The position numbers and the translations under genes are program-made. Positions 29,749 to 37,417 of a stretch of 64,000 nucleotides of DNA are shown piece by piece; position 1 is the first letter of the stretch, and every line of letters begins with the position of its first letter. The notes below the pieces were generated by a model. It was given only the letters and a program-made list of their open reading frames with translations. It did no database searches and was not told the DNA's origin. This stretch comes from Methylobacter sp. KS41 (GTDB lineage: Bacteria; Pseudomonadota; Gammaproteobacteria; Methylococcales; Methylomonadaceae), in assembly GCA_002862125.1 (NCBI GenBank), contig PHSP01000001.1, positions 248,001 through 312,000 of the forward strand. The letters are read 5' to 3'.

Positions 29749-30444
29749 ATGAACACCGCAAAAAGCGAAACTCCGCAGAGCATATATCTGAAGCTCCGCA
29801 ACCTGATTCTAAACTTCGAGGTCCAGCCGAACTCCCGGCTTACCGAAACCGAATTGGCGGCCTATTTTAAGGTCAGCCGGACGCCGATCCGCGAGGCTTT
29901 GCAACGCTTGGAATCCGAAGACTTGATCAGCATCCGGCCGAAACAGGGCTGTTTTGTGCGCGGCATTGATTTCGACGAATTCAACGATTATTATCAAATC
30001 CGCATCAACCTGGAAATATTGTCTCTGGAAACAGCCTGCGCGCGCATGCCGGACGAAGCGCTGGAAAACCTATGCGCCGTTTGGAAAAAAAATGTGTCTA
30101 CTGGAGAACCGGGCGACGCCGAACGCATCGCTAACCTTGATGAAGCCTTTCACATTAAATTGGCCGAAGGCGGCGGCAACCGCTTGCTGGTCAAAATGTT
30201 GAGAGACATCAACAACCGGATACGAATCGTCAGGCGCCTGGATTTCACGGACCAGGAACGCATCGCCAAAACCTATGAAGAGCATTACTGCATTTTGCAA
30301 GCGCTGCTCAGGCGCGACCTGGAATCCGCCAAAAACGCCATGATCGAGCACATCAAAAAAAGCGAGGATTTCACCAAAAAGCTGACGATGATCAATCTCG
30401 GCATGAACAAAAACCGGAACTTTACTTTTAACGGAACAGCTTAA
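29749..30444 (+). CDS. GntR-family transcriptional regulator (FCD type)
   Basis: A 231-residue repressor-type protein. The winged helix covers residues 8-72 (LTETELAAYFKVSRTPIREA, then LQRLESEDLI and the wing RPKQGCFVRG). The all-helical FCD ligand domain follows, with metal-binding-type residues in DEAFHIKLAEGGGN and EEHYCILQALLRRD. It is convergent with the BMP-transporter/BiuH cluster and is the obvious candidate regulator for it. FCD regulators often bind small organic acids; here the ligand may be a pathway intermediate. Confidence 0.92.
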   Translation: MNTAKSETPQSIYLKLRNLILNFEVQPNSRLTETELAAYFKVSRTPIREALQRLESEDLISIRPKQGCFVRGIDFDEFNDYYQIRINLEILSLETACARMPDEALENLCAVWKKNVSTGEPGDAERIANLDEAFHIKLAEGGGNRLLVKMLRDINNRIRIVRRLDFTDQERIAKTYEEHYCILQALLRRDLESAKNAMIEHIKKSEDFTKKLTMINLGMNKNRNFTFNGTA

Positions 30445-30600
30445 TCTGCTTGGGATGCGTAAAGGGAAATCAGGCAATATCCGTTTTCATGGGTAAATCA
30501 GCCAGCGATTCAGGATTTGAACGCGTATAGCCCGGTAAATTGCGGTTCTCTGCTTGCCAGATCCCGGCAGGCAAAGTTCCATCATAAAATTCTCACCGCT

Positions 30601-30963
30601 TCATTCGACCGGAAATTGCACCGGCTTAAGCCAGTGCGCCAGTACCAGACAGCCATCGCAACTGGATACGCTATGCTCCGAGCCTTCGGGGTTGTATATG
30701 TAACTTCCTGCTGGATATAGCCCTCTTTCATCCTGTTGTGATCCGGACAGAATGTAGATGTGCTCATCGCCGTCATGCCGGTGCAACGGAACAGAAGAGC
30801 CGGGTTCATAGCGAATCAGACCGGCCCGGTAGCCTGTGTCCGGCTCATGGAACAATAGGCGGAAATGGACGCCTTTGCCAAGAGCGCTCCAGCCGGTTTG
30901 CATATCCTGCAACGTTTCCGGGGGGAGAAAGAATGGACGTTTCAATAGCGAAGGGTTCATCAT
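30601..30963 (-). CDS. Cupin-domain protein (ChrR-like)
   Basis: About 120 residues from the ATG pair at 30963/30960. The cupin metal motif is PLHRHDGDEHIYILSG (two histidines and a glutamate). The second motif YPAGSYIYNPEGSEHSV supplies the last histidine. The arrangement resembles ChrR/YlbA-type single cupins. It is last in the minus-strand BMP-transporter cluster, about 80 bases after the allophanate-hydrolase-like gene. It could be a small enzyme or a ligand-binding protein of the pathway; the function is not known. Confidence 0.8.
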   Translation of the reverse strand: MMNPSLLKRPFFLPPETLQDMQTGWSALGKGVHFRLLFHEPDTGYRAGLIRYEPGSSVPLHRHDGDEHIYILSGSQQDERGLYPAGSYIYNPEGSEHSVSSCDGCLVLAHWLKPVQFPVE

Positions 30964-31045
30964 GTTTATCGTTTTTAAATAGGCCGGTCTTTGGCGCAAG
31001 CGCTCAGTCGCGATGGGGAATCATCGCATCGAGAGGATGGGCCGA

Positions 31046-31450
31046 TTATTTGCCGGTTTCGTTTTGGTAGGCTCGCCAGCTTGCATACCCGGAAATATCG
31101 CGGTGGCGCGGCAATATCGACTCGCGCGGAAACAAGATGCCCCACTCTTCCGTCCCGTCGCTGAGTTTCACCTGGCCGCGATAGAGGTTGGGAGGCTCGC
31201 CCGCTTCGACCCGCTGCCAGACGTCCCACGGCACATGATACAGTTCGCCCGCCACCGGAACGCCGCCTTCGGACACTTCACACATCCCCGGATGGATGTC
31301 ATCGATCGAAAACAGGCGATAACACGGCGCAGTATCGGCCTCGCGGATAAAAGCCGCGCCGTCGAGATTGGCGTGCAAGGCCAAACCGCGCATCAAGGTG
31401 CCGTTGACGAATAGAATGAAGGGTTCCGGCTTGGCCGGCGTGACAGTCAT
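31046..31450 (-). CDS. Stand-alone allophanate hydrolase C-terminal domain protein
   Basis: A 134-residue protein resembling only the C-terminal domain of allophanate hydrolase (AtzF/DUR1 type), which has a gamma-glutamylcyclotransferase-like fold. Features are FVNGTLMRGLALHANL near 14-29, TAPCYRLFSI near 40-49, PGMCEVSEGG, and the ending DISGYASWRAYQ. In fused enzymes this domain helps process N-carboxycarbamate after the amidase domain has acted on allophanate. No amidase domain is present in this window. Its place after biuH and the ABC ATPase fits biuret breakdown, since BiuH yields allophanate. Confidence 0.8.
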   Translation of the reverse strand: MTVTPAKPEPFILFVNGTLMRGLALHANLDGAAFIREADTAPCYRLFSIDDIHPGMCEVSEGGVPVAGELYHVPWDVWQRVEAGEPPNLYRGQVKLSDGTEEWGILFPRESILPRHRDISGYASWRAYQNETGK

Positions 31451-31663
31451 ACCCTAGCCTCGATGCCACGCGAAACGCCATGAGCGCCCGCGAATAGGCC
31501 GGCCCTATCAATCAGGCGAGCTTGCCATAACAAAAACCGGACAAGCGTCGAAGCTTTATGTTCAATATTCAAAGCATTTCTCCCTAAAATCCGTAGGTTA
31601 TAATCGTACGAAGGGTAGCCGGCTCGCGTTATTCATTATTCCGCAAAGCAGACAAAACCCGTG

Positions 31664-33223
31664 TTAATGGCCGGCCATTTTCAACCCGATCTCATCCAGA
31701 TCGACTGCTGCAATCGGAGCCTCGTAAATTAGCCGGCCTTCAAACATCACCGCTATGCGATCGCTTAGCTCCAGCAATTCGTCGAGATCTTCGCTGACCA
31801 GCAGCACCGCCGCGCCGTTATTCCGGGCCTGCATCAGTTGCTTCCGCACTTCGGAGGCCGCCGCAAAATCAAGTCCAAAACATGGATTCGCGACAACCAA
31901 CAGATCGGCCTGACCGGACAACTCGCGAGCCAGCACCAGGCGCTGGACGTTGCCTCCGGAGAGCGTTTCGATCCGCCGTCCGGGTTCCGACGGATGTATA
32001 CGGTAGCGCTCAATCAGTTCCAGAGCGTGTTCCTTTTGGGCCTTGGCATCGATGAACCAGCGCCAACGGGTGAAGCCGGGGCGGTCGAAAGTGCGTAGCG
32101 CCAGATTTCCGGCCAAACTCATCCGGGGCACGCAAGCATTGCGCAACGGCTCCTCGGGAAGGCAATTGCAACGGAACCGGGCCATCTCACGCCGGGTCGC
32201 CGCATAAGGCAAATCGTCGATGCAAATTCCGCCTTGATCCGGCTTCCGTTGCCCGGACAGCGCTTGCACTAATTCCCGCTGACCGTTACCGGACACGCCG
32301 GCAATGCCAACGATTTCGCCGCCGTGCAGATTAAGGCTTAAGCGGTCCACCGCGAGCGCGCCGGTATCGGAATCAGCCGAAAGATGGTTAATGGCGAGTT
32401 TTACCGGCCCTTTTTCGGCCCGTGTTCGCTCCCCTATCCTGGCGATTGTCTCGTTTCCTATCATCAGTTCGGCCAGCATCGCCGGGGTGTTGCCGGCCAA
32501 CGGCCCGCTATAGATCAGTTTTCCGCGGCGCAACACCGACACCGCATCGGCATAATTCATGACTTCGCGGAATTTATGGGTAATAATCAGCACGGTCAAG
32601 CCGTGGCTGCGCGTCCTTTCCTTCAACATGCCGAGTATGCCGTCGGCTTCCTGCGGAGTCAAAACCGATGTCGGCTCGTCCAAAATCAAAATTTTCGGTT
32701 GCAAAAATAACTGCTTCAACAGCTCGACTTTCTGTTTTTCACCCGCCGCCAGTTCACCGGCTTTTTTATGCAACGGAATGCGGAACGGCGTTTCCGCTAT
32801 CAACGTTTCGAGGCGCTGCCGTTCTTTTTTCCAGGCAATCATTTTCGGAATCGGCAAGCGCGACAGCACCAGATTTTCCAGCACGGTCATGTCCGGCACC
32901 AGAGTGAAATGCTGGTAAACCATGCCCAAGCCGTGCCGGTGAGCATCTCTAGCGCTTTCGATCACGCATTCGCGGTTGCCGATCAGCACCGTGCCATGGT
33001 CGGCCGGCTGATAACCCATCACGCATTTGACCAGAGTGCTTTTACCGGCGCCGTTGCCACCCAGCAACGCATGAAATGAGCCTTGCCACAGCCTGAAGGA
33101 AACGCCCTCCAGCGCCGGTAATGCCCCGAAGCGTTTGGACAGGCCGATCACTTCGAGCGCTACCGGGCTATGGGAGGAGTCGAAAACCTGTCCGGTTTGT
33201 TGGCCGCCTGCCAGGGTGTTCAC
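31664..33223 (-). CDS. ABC transporter ATP-binding protein, double domain (BMP system)
   Basis: A 519-residue fused pair of ATPase domains, as in sugar and nucleoside importers. The first half has Walker [10 protein letters not shown] near 55-63, signature [10 protein letters not shown], and Walker [12 protein letters not shown]. The second half has a degenerate [11 protein letters not shown]-loop, signature [12 protein letters not shown], and [10 protein letters not shown] in place of a normal Walker B. This asymmetry is usual in the class. It begins with GTG overlapping the biuH stop by 4 bases, so it is translated together with it. Confidence 0.93.
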   Translation of the reverse strand: MNTLAGGQQTGQVFDSSHSPVALEVIGLSKRFGALPALEGVSFRLWQGSFHALLGGNGAGKSTLVKCVMGYQPADHGTVLIGNRECVIESARDAHRHGLGMVYQHFTLVPDMTVLENLVLSRLPIPKMIAWKKERQRLETLIAETPFRIPLHKKAGELAAGEKQKVELLKQLFLQPKILILDEPTSVLTPQEADGILGMLKERTRSHGLTVLIITHKFREVMNYADAVSVLRRGKLIYSGPLAGNTPAMLAELMIGNETIARIGERTRAEKGPVKLAINHLSADSDTGALAVDRLSLNLHGGEIVGIAGVSGNGQRELVQALSGQRKPDQGGICIDDLPYAATRREMARFRCNCLPEEPLRNACVPRMSLAGNLALRTFDRPGFTRWRWFIDAKAQKEHALELIERYRIHPSEPGRRIETLSGGNVQRLVLARELSGQADLLVVANPCFGLDFAAASEVRKQLMQARNNGAAVLLVSEDLDELLELSDRIAVMFEGRLIYEAPIAAVDLDEIGLKMAGH

Positions 33224-33900
33224 GTCAGCGCCTCGAGCAGATTGCCGGATGAAGACACCGCGCCGAACACGCCCCCCTGCATCCGGATCATCTTCAGGGC
33301 TGCGAGATGGTTGCCGTAATCAGTCGCGCCGCAGCAGTCGCTGACCAGCAGGCACTCGTAACCCCGGTCGTTAGCATCGCGCATCGTGGTATGCACGCAA
33401 ACGTCGGTGGTAATACCAGTCAAAATAATATTTTCGACGCCGAGTTTACGCAGCAGCAGACCCAGATCGGTTCCATAAAACGAGCCCTTTCCCGGCTTGT
33501 CGATGATGGGCTCGCCGTCCAGAGGAACCAGTTCGGGTATGATGTCCCAACCCGGCTCGCCGCGCACCAGAATGCGCCCGCAAGGCCCCGGGTCGCCTAT
33601 CCCGGCGCCGATCTTCCGGCTGCGCCAGCGTTTGTTGTCAGGCAGGTCGGACAAATCCGGTCGATGACCTTCGCGGGTATGGATGATATGAAAACCCTGT
33701 TTCCGGCAGACGTTTAGCACGCGGCGTATCGGCTCAATCGGCGCACGCGTCAGCGACAGGTCGTAGCCCATCTTGTCGACATAGCCGCCCTCGCCGCAAA
33801 AATCGGTCTGCATGTCGATGATGATCAGGCAGGTATTTTCCGGCCGTAAATCGCCGTTATAAGGATAAGGGTAAGGATCGCTTTTAACGAATCGAGGCAT
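33220..33900 (-). CDS. biuH: Biuret amidohydrolase (cysteine hydrolase, isochorismatase-like)
   Basis: Predicted to hydrolyse biuret to allophanate and ammonia. The 226-residue protein is, as far as I recall the sequence, closely similar throughout to BiuH of Rhizobium leguminosarum. Shared stretches are [56 protein letters not shown] and [11 protein letters not shown]. The cysteine-hydrolase triad is in place at Asp29, Lys135 and Cys168 (Asp36, Lys142 and Cys175 in BiuH). It sits inside an ABC-importer operon, overlapping the ATPase gene. Ureidoacrylate or carbamoylsarcosine hydrolase are alternative family members but match less well. Confidence 0.85.
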   Translation of the reverse strand: MPRFVKSDPYPYPYNGDLRPENTCLIIIDMQTDFCGEGGYVDKMGYDLSLTRAPIEPIRRVLNVCRKQGFHIIHTREGHRPDLSDLPDNKRWRSRKIGAGIGDPGPCGRILVRGEPGWDIIPELVPLDGEPIIDKPGKGSFYGTDLGLLLRKLGVENIILTGITTDVCVHTTMRDANDRGYECLLVSDCCGATDYGNHLAALKMIRMQGGVFGAVSSSGNLLEALT

Positions 33901-33909
33901 GTCGTTTCC

Positions 33910-34836
33910 TCATTTGGTTATCGAAAGTTCACCCGGAATACCGGACAATGTGCGTTCCGGCGAGCAGGTAGCCATCATCAGCAGCAAGGTCAGCACGTAA
34001 GGCGCGGCATTGAACAGATAGTAGCCGCCGGTGACGCCGACTGACTGTAGCGCCGGGCCGAGCGCGCCGGCGCCGCCGAACAGCAACGCGGCATACAGGC
34101 AACGCATTGGCTGCCAGTGCGCAAAAACAACCAGGGCGACAGCTATCAGCCCCTGGCCGCTGGAAAGGCCTTCGTTCCAACTGCCGGGATAATATAATGA
34201 CAGAAATGCACCGCCAACGCCGGCCAGAAAGCCGCCGGTCATCGTCGCCACGGCCCGCACGGAGTTGACCGGAAAACCGAGCGCACCGGCGGCATCGCGG
34301 CTATCGCCAACCGTGCGCACCATCAGCCCCCAGCGAGTATTGGACAGAAACCAGGACAACAGCGGAGCGATGCCTAAACCAATCACAAACAGCACGTTGA
34401 TTTCCAGCGCGGAACGCACCTGGGCGCTGCCGCTCCAAGCGCCGAAAGAGATCGCCGGCAGATGCGGCGCAGCCGGTTGGATATAAGGTTTGCCGAAAAA
34501 AAACGCGATACCCGCGCCGAACATCATCAACGCAATCCCGACTGCAATGTCGTTCACTTTCGGATAACTGCACAACCAGGCGTGCAGCATGCCGAGCAAC
34601 ATACCGGCAGCGCCTGCCGCCAACACGCCGAGCCAGGGCGAACCGCTCAGATACGAAACCGCATAGGCCGACATCGCGCCAAGCACCAGATTACCCTCGA
34701 GCCCGAGATTGATGCGTCCGCTTTTTTCGGTCAAACATTCGCCAAGACTGACGAACAGATACGGCGTACTCGCGCGAATCGCGCCGCCGAGAATGGCCAG
34801 CGGCACGCCCCACCAGCCTAAAGCCGAGTCATTCAT
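33910..34836 (-). CDS. ABC transporter permease (BMP/nucleoside type)
   Basis: A 308-residue inner-membrane permease with about 8-10 helices of the branched-chain/ribose permease superfamily. Conserved stretches are SGRINLGLEGNLVLGAM near 38-54 and NDIAVGIALMMFG near 94-106. The cytoplasmic coupling loop is near VRTVGDSRDAAGALGFPV. The pattern matches the YufQ/BmpD-type partner in nucleoside-like importers. ATGA overlap with the upstream permease shows coupled translation; biuH starts 9 bases downstream. Confidence 0.92.
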   Translation of the reverse strand: MNDSALGWWGVPLAILGGAIRASTPYLFVSLGECLTEKSGRINLGLEGNLVLGAMSAYAVSYLSGSPWLGVLAAGAAGMLLGMLHAWLCSYPKVNDIAVGIALMMFGAGIAFFFGKPYIQPAAPHLPAISFGAWSGSAQVRSALEINVLFVIGLGIAPLLSWFLSNTRWGLMVRTVGDSRDAAGALGFPVNSVRAVATMTGGFLAGVGGAFLSLYYPGSWNEGLSSGQGLIAVALVVFAHWQPMRCLYAALLFGGAGALGPALQSVGVTGGYYLFNAAPYVLTLLLMMATCSPERTLSGIPGELSITK

Positions 34837-35903
34837 GCCGCCCTCCTGCTCTCAAACAGCGCCTGTAAGCGCCCGTAATAGGTCTCGCTAAACAATACCA
34901 TCATAAAGATCATGCCTTGTAGTATTTGCACCGCAGCATCCGGTAAATGGTGTGTGCGCTGCAACAGTCCGGCGCTGGCATTGATGCCGCCTAAAATGAG
35001 GGCCACCGGAATCACTGCCAACGGGTTTTGCCGCGCCAAAAATGCCACCAATATCCCGGCATAACCGTAGCCTGCAGCCAGGGTCGCATTAGCAGTGCCG
35101 TGAATCGCCGCAACTTCAATGCCGCCAGCCAGTCCTGCCGCGGCGCCGCCAGCAAAACAGGTGATCAGCGTCAAGCGTCCGACCGGCAGCCCGACAATTT
35201 TGGCGGCGCGAAGATTGCCGCCAGCGATTCGCACCGCAAAGCCGAACGTCGTTCGAAAAAAAATTACATAGAAAACGATGCATGCCGACAAACCGAACAT
35301 CAGTCCCCAATGCACGCCGAGACCCGGCATGTCGCCCAGCATGTTGGCATTGCCGATCGGCGGCGTCGATGGCTTGTTCAAACTTTGCGGATCGCGCAAC
35401 GGGCCGGTCACCAGATGATTCAGCAATGCAATCGCGATATAGTTAAACAGCAAGCTCGCAATCGTTTCGTTGACTCCCCGGTAATATTTCAGCCAGCCGG
35501 TCATCGCGATCCAACAGCCGCCGGCGACGATGGCGGCAGCCAGCATCGCCAGGAGCACGAACCACGGCGCAAAACTTCCGCAGACCAAGCCGGTCATCGC
35601 GGCAACGAGACCGCCGGCGACCAAAGCGCCTTCGCCGCCGATCACGATCAGTCCCAACTGCGCCGGCAAGGCGGTGCACAAAGCCGTCAACATCAGCGGG
35701 GCGGCACGCTCCAGGGTATTGCGCCAGGAAAACAAACTGCCGAACCCGCCCCGGTACATCGTATGAAACACCTCGAAAGGGTCATTGCCGAGGCATGCCA
35801 GAAACATGCCGAATAGAAGTAGTGACGCCAACAAAGCACAAATGGGAATCAACAGGTTTTCGAACGCCACGGCGGCGGCCGTCACGAGCGCTTTCATCGT
35901 CAA
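34833..35903 (-). CDS. ABC transporter permease (BMP/nucleoside type), second subunit
   Basis: A 356-residue permease with an opening helix LLIPICALLASLLLFGMFLA, YRGGFGSLFSWRNTLERAAPL, and LGLIVIGGEGALVAGGLVAA near 82-101. The loop NETIASLLFNYIAIALLNHL is typical of the larger permease subunit in this importer class. It overlaps the substrate-binding-protein gene (ATGA at 35900-35903) and the next permease, so the whole series is a single transcript. Confidence 0.92.
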   Translation of the reverse strand: MTMKALVTAAAVAFENLLIPICALLASLLLFGMFLACLGNDPFEVFHTMYRGGFGSLFSWRNTLERAAPLMLTALCTALPAQLGLIVIGGEGALVAGGLVAAMTGLVCGSFAPWFVLLAMLAAAIVAGGCWIAMTGWLKYYRGVNETIASLLFNYIAIALLNHLVTGPLRDPQSLNKPSTPPIGNANMLGDMPGLGVHWGLMFGLSACIVFYVIFFRTTFGFAVRIAGGNLRAAKIVGLPVGRLTLITCFAGGAAAGLAGGIEVAAIHGTANATLAAGYGYAGILVAFLARQNPLAVIPVALILGGINASAGLLQRTHHLPDAAVQILQGMIFMMVLFSETYYGRLQALFESRRAA

Positions 35904-37030
35904 GAACCGGTACTGCCGATCACGCCGGCGACCAGATAATCCATCGATTCCAGTTTGATGTCGGTTTGCGGCAAGGACTGACGGGCAGGAATCACCACAT
36001 TGCCTTTGTTGTCCTTCAGTTCGCCTTTATAGATGACCATGTCTCCGGCCATGAACTTGGCTTTGGCGGCATTGGCCAGCGCAATCGTTTCCTTGCCGAC
36101 CGCTGGCCCGTAAGGCGAATTTTTAACAATGCCTTCCTTGAGACCGCCCCTGAGCAAATGCGGAAGCGGTTTGCCTTCTTGCAGCATTTTTACGAAACCG
36201 GTGTAAACCATCGGCCAGTTCCATTCAGCGCCGGTCAAATAACCTTTCGGCGCCAACCCTGATTGATCCGCGTGATAGCCGCTCGAATAAATGCCGCGGC
36301 GCTCGCAAGTCTCGATGATCACCTTAGGGCTGTCGACGTGCATCGTGATGACATCTATGCCCTGATCGATCAGGCTGTTGGCGGCCTCGGCCTCCTTGAC
36401 CGGCATCGCCCAGTCGCCGGTGAAAATCACCTGCGTGGTAATCTTCGGATTGACGCTTTGCGCTCCCAGGGTAAACGAATTGATATTGCGCAGCATCTGC
36501 GGGATCGGCTTGGCGGCGATGAAACCAAGCTTTCCGGTTTTTGAAGCGCCGCCAGCGACGATGCCGGCTATGTATTGCGCCTCGTCGATATAGCCGAAAT
36601 AACTGCCTGCATTGGCCGGATGCTTGCCTTCCTGATAAAGGCCGCCCGCATGAAGGAACGCCGTGCCGGGGTATTTGGGCGCCACCGACAGTACATGCGG
36701 ATCGTAATAACCGAACGAGGTCGGAAAGATCAATTTGGCGCCATCCAGATTGACCATGCTTTCCATCGAATTTTGCACCGCAAGCGTTTCCGGCACATTT
36801 TCCTCCTCGATCACCTTGACGCCGGGCATGGCCTTGACCGCATCCGCGCCCAGCGCATGAGCCTGGTTATAGCCGTAATCGGCTTTGGAGCCGACATAAA
36901 TAAAGCCGACCACCGTATCGCCGCCGGCATGAACCGGCGCACTCATCAACAAAGAAACAAGCAAAATCCGTGACAATATATACAAACGGAGCAGAAAAGA
37001 AGGATAGGATGTTGTAGCTGAGATTTTCAT
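35900..37030 (-). CDS. BMP-family ABC transporter substrate-binding protein
   Basis: A 376-residue exported protein. The signal peptide ends about VHA-GG (residue 36). The mature part has the basic-membrane-protein fold: VGFIYVGSKADYGYNQAH, KLIFPTSFGYYDPHVLSVA, YFGYIDEAQYIAGIVAG, GDWAMPVKEAEAANSLIDQG. BMP-type binders import nucleosides, purines and related heterocycles. In this operon with biuH, a urea-like or heterocyclic nitrogen compound is the inferred ligand. A GAGG site precedes the ATG, and a tandem TTGCATAC motif lies 31-50 bases upstream. Confidence 0.92.
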   Translation of the reverse strand: MKISATTSYPSFLLRLYILSRILLVSLLMSAPVHAGGDTVVGFIYVGSKADYGYNQAHALGADAVKAMPGVKVIEEENVPETLAVQNSMESMVNLDGAKLIFPTSFGYYDPHVLSVAPKYPGTAFLHAGGLYQEGKHPANAGSYFGYIDEAQYIAGIVAGGASKTGKLGFIAAKPIPQMLRNINSFTLGAQSVNPKITTQVIFTGDWAMPVKEAEAANSLIDQGIDVITMHVDSPKVIIETCERRGIYSSGYHADQSGLAPKGYLTGAEWNWPMVYTGFVKMLQEGKPLPHLLRGGLKEGIVKNSPYGPAVGKETIALANAAKAKFMAGDMVIYKGELKDNKGNVVIPARQSLPQTDIKLESMDYLVAGVIGSTGS

Positions 37031-37060
37031 GAAATGCCTCGAATTGAATCAAAAATTATT

Positions 37061-37083
37061 TGCATACCTTGTTGCATACAATA
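37061..37083 (-). promoter_or_regulatory. Candidate GntR operator before the BMP/biuH operon
   Basis: TTGCATAC occurs twice, at 37061-37068 and 37073-37080, 12 bases apart (just over one helical turn). The second copy extends into TTGTTGCATACAA-like dyad symmetry. Read on the minus strand, it lies 30-55 bases before the first start codon, just downstream of a TTGATA that could be a -35 element. FCD-type GntR repressors commonly bind TTGTATAC-like sites, so this is the likely target of the product of 29749-30444. Confidence 0.45.
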
Positions 37084-37417
37084 TCAAAAGCATGATTAAT
37101 GCCATCTTTTCTTGTTCGCTTGAGAGCCAGCAATAAAATAAATAACTTCAATTAAAGCAAATATTTATATAATAAGTCAGCATTGCATAATGCTTGAGGG
37201 GCCGCGCTTAACGCCACACATTAAGACCCAAGTTAGTGCAAAAAACCATCATTTCGCACGCTGTTTGTGCATTGAAACAGCCATGACGGTGAAGGGAAAT
37301 CAAAAAAGCTTCCGCCGAAAAATTTGCCGGTTTAAACAATAATCGGCTACATTTAGTCAATGAATCAACCCTCGCCGGGCAGATGGCGGGGCATTAAAAA
37401 TAATCAGGACATAAAAC
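37084..37417. other. Intergenic region between biuH operon and hsdM
   Basis: 334 bases with no gene seen. The left part is AT-rich and should carry the minus-strand operon promoter; the right part leads into hsdM on the plus strand, with an AGGA site 8 bases before its ATG. GCCGCGCTTAACGCCACACA around 37203 resembles wording upstream of the GntR gene, but the match is short. Confidence 0.4.

Noticed and set aside
33220-33900. Annotation as isochorismatase or ureidoacrylate hydrolase
   Set aside because: Same superfamily, but the full-length wording and the spacing of the triad match biuret hydrolase much better. Kept as an alternative only.
35028-35816. 262-residue plus-strand open frame opposite an ABC permease
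   Set aside because: Its composition (Arg, Gln, His, Ala) is typical of the antisense of a GC-rich membrane-protein gene; the permease frame has clear helices and motifs.
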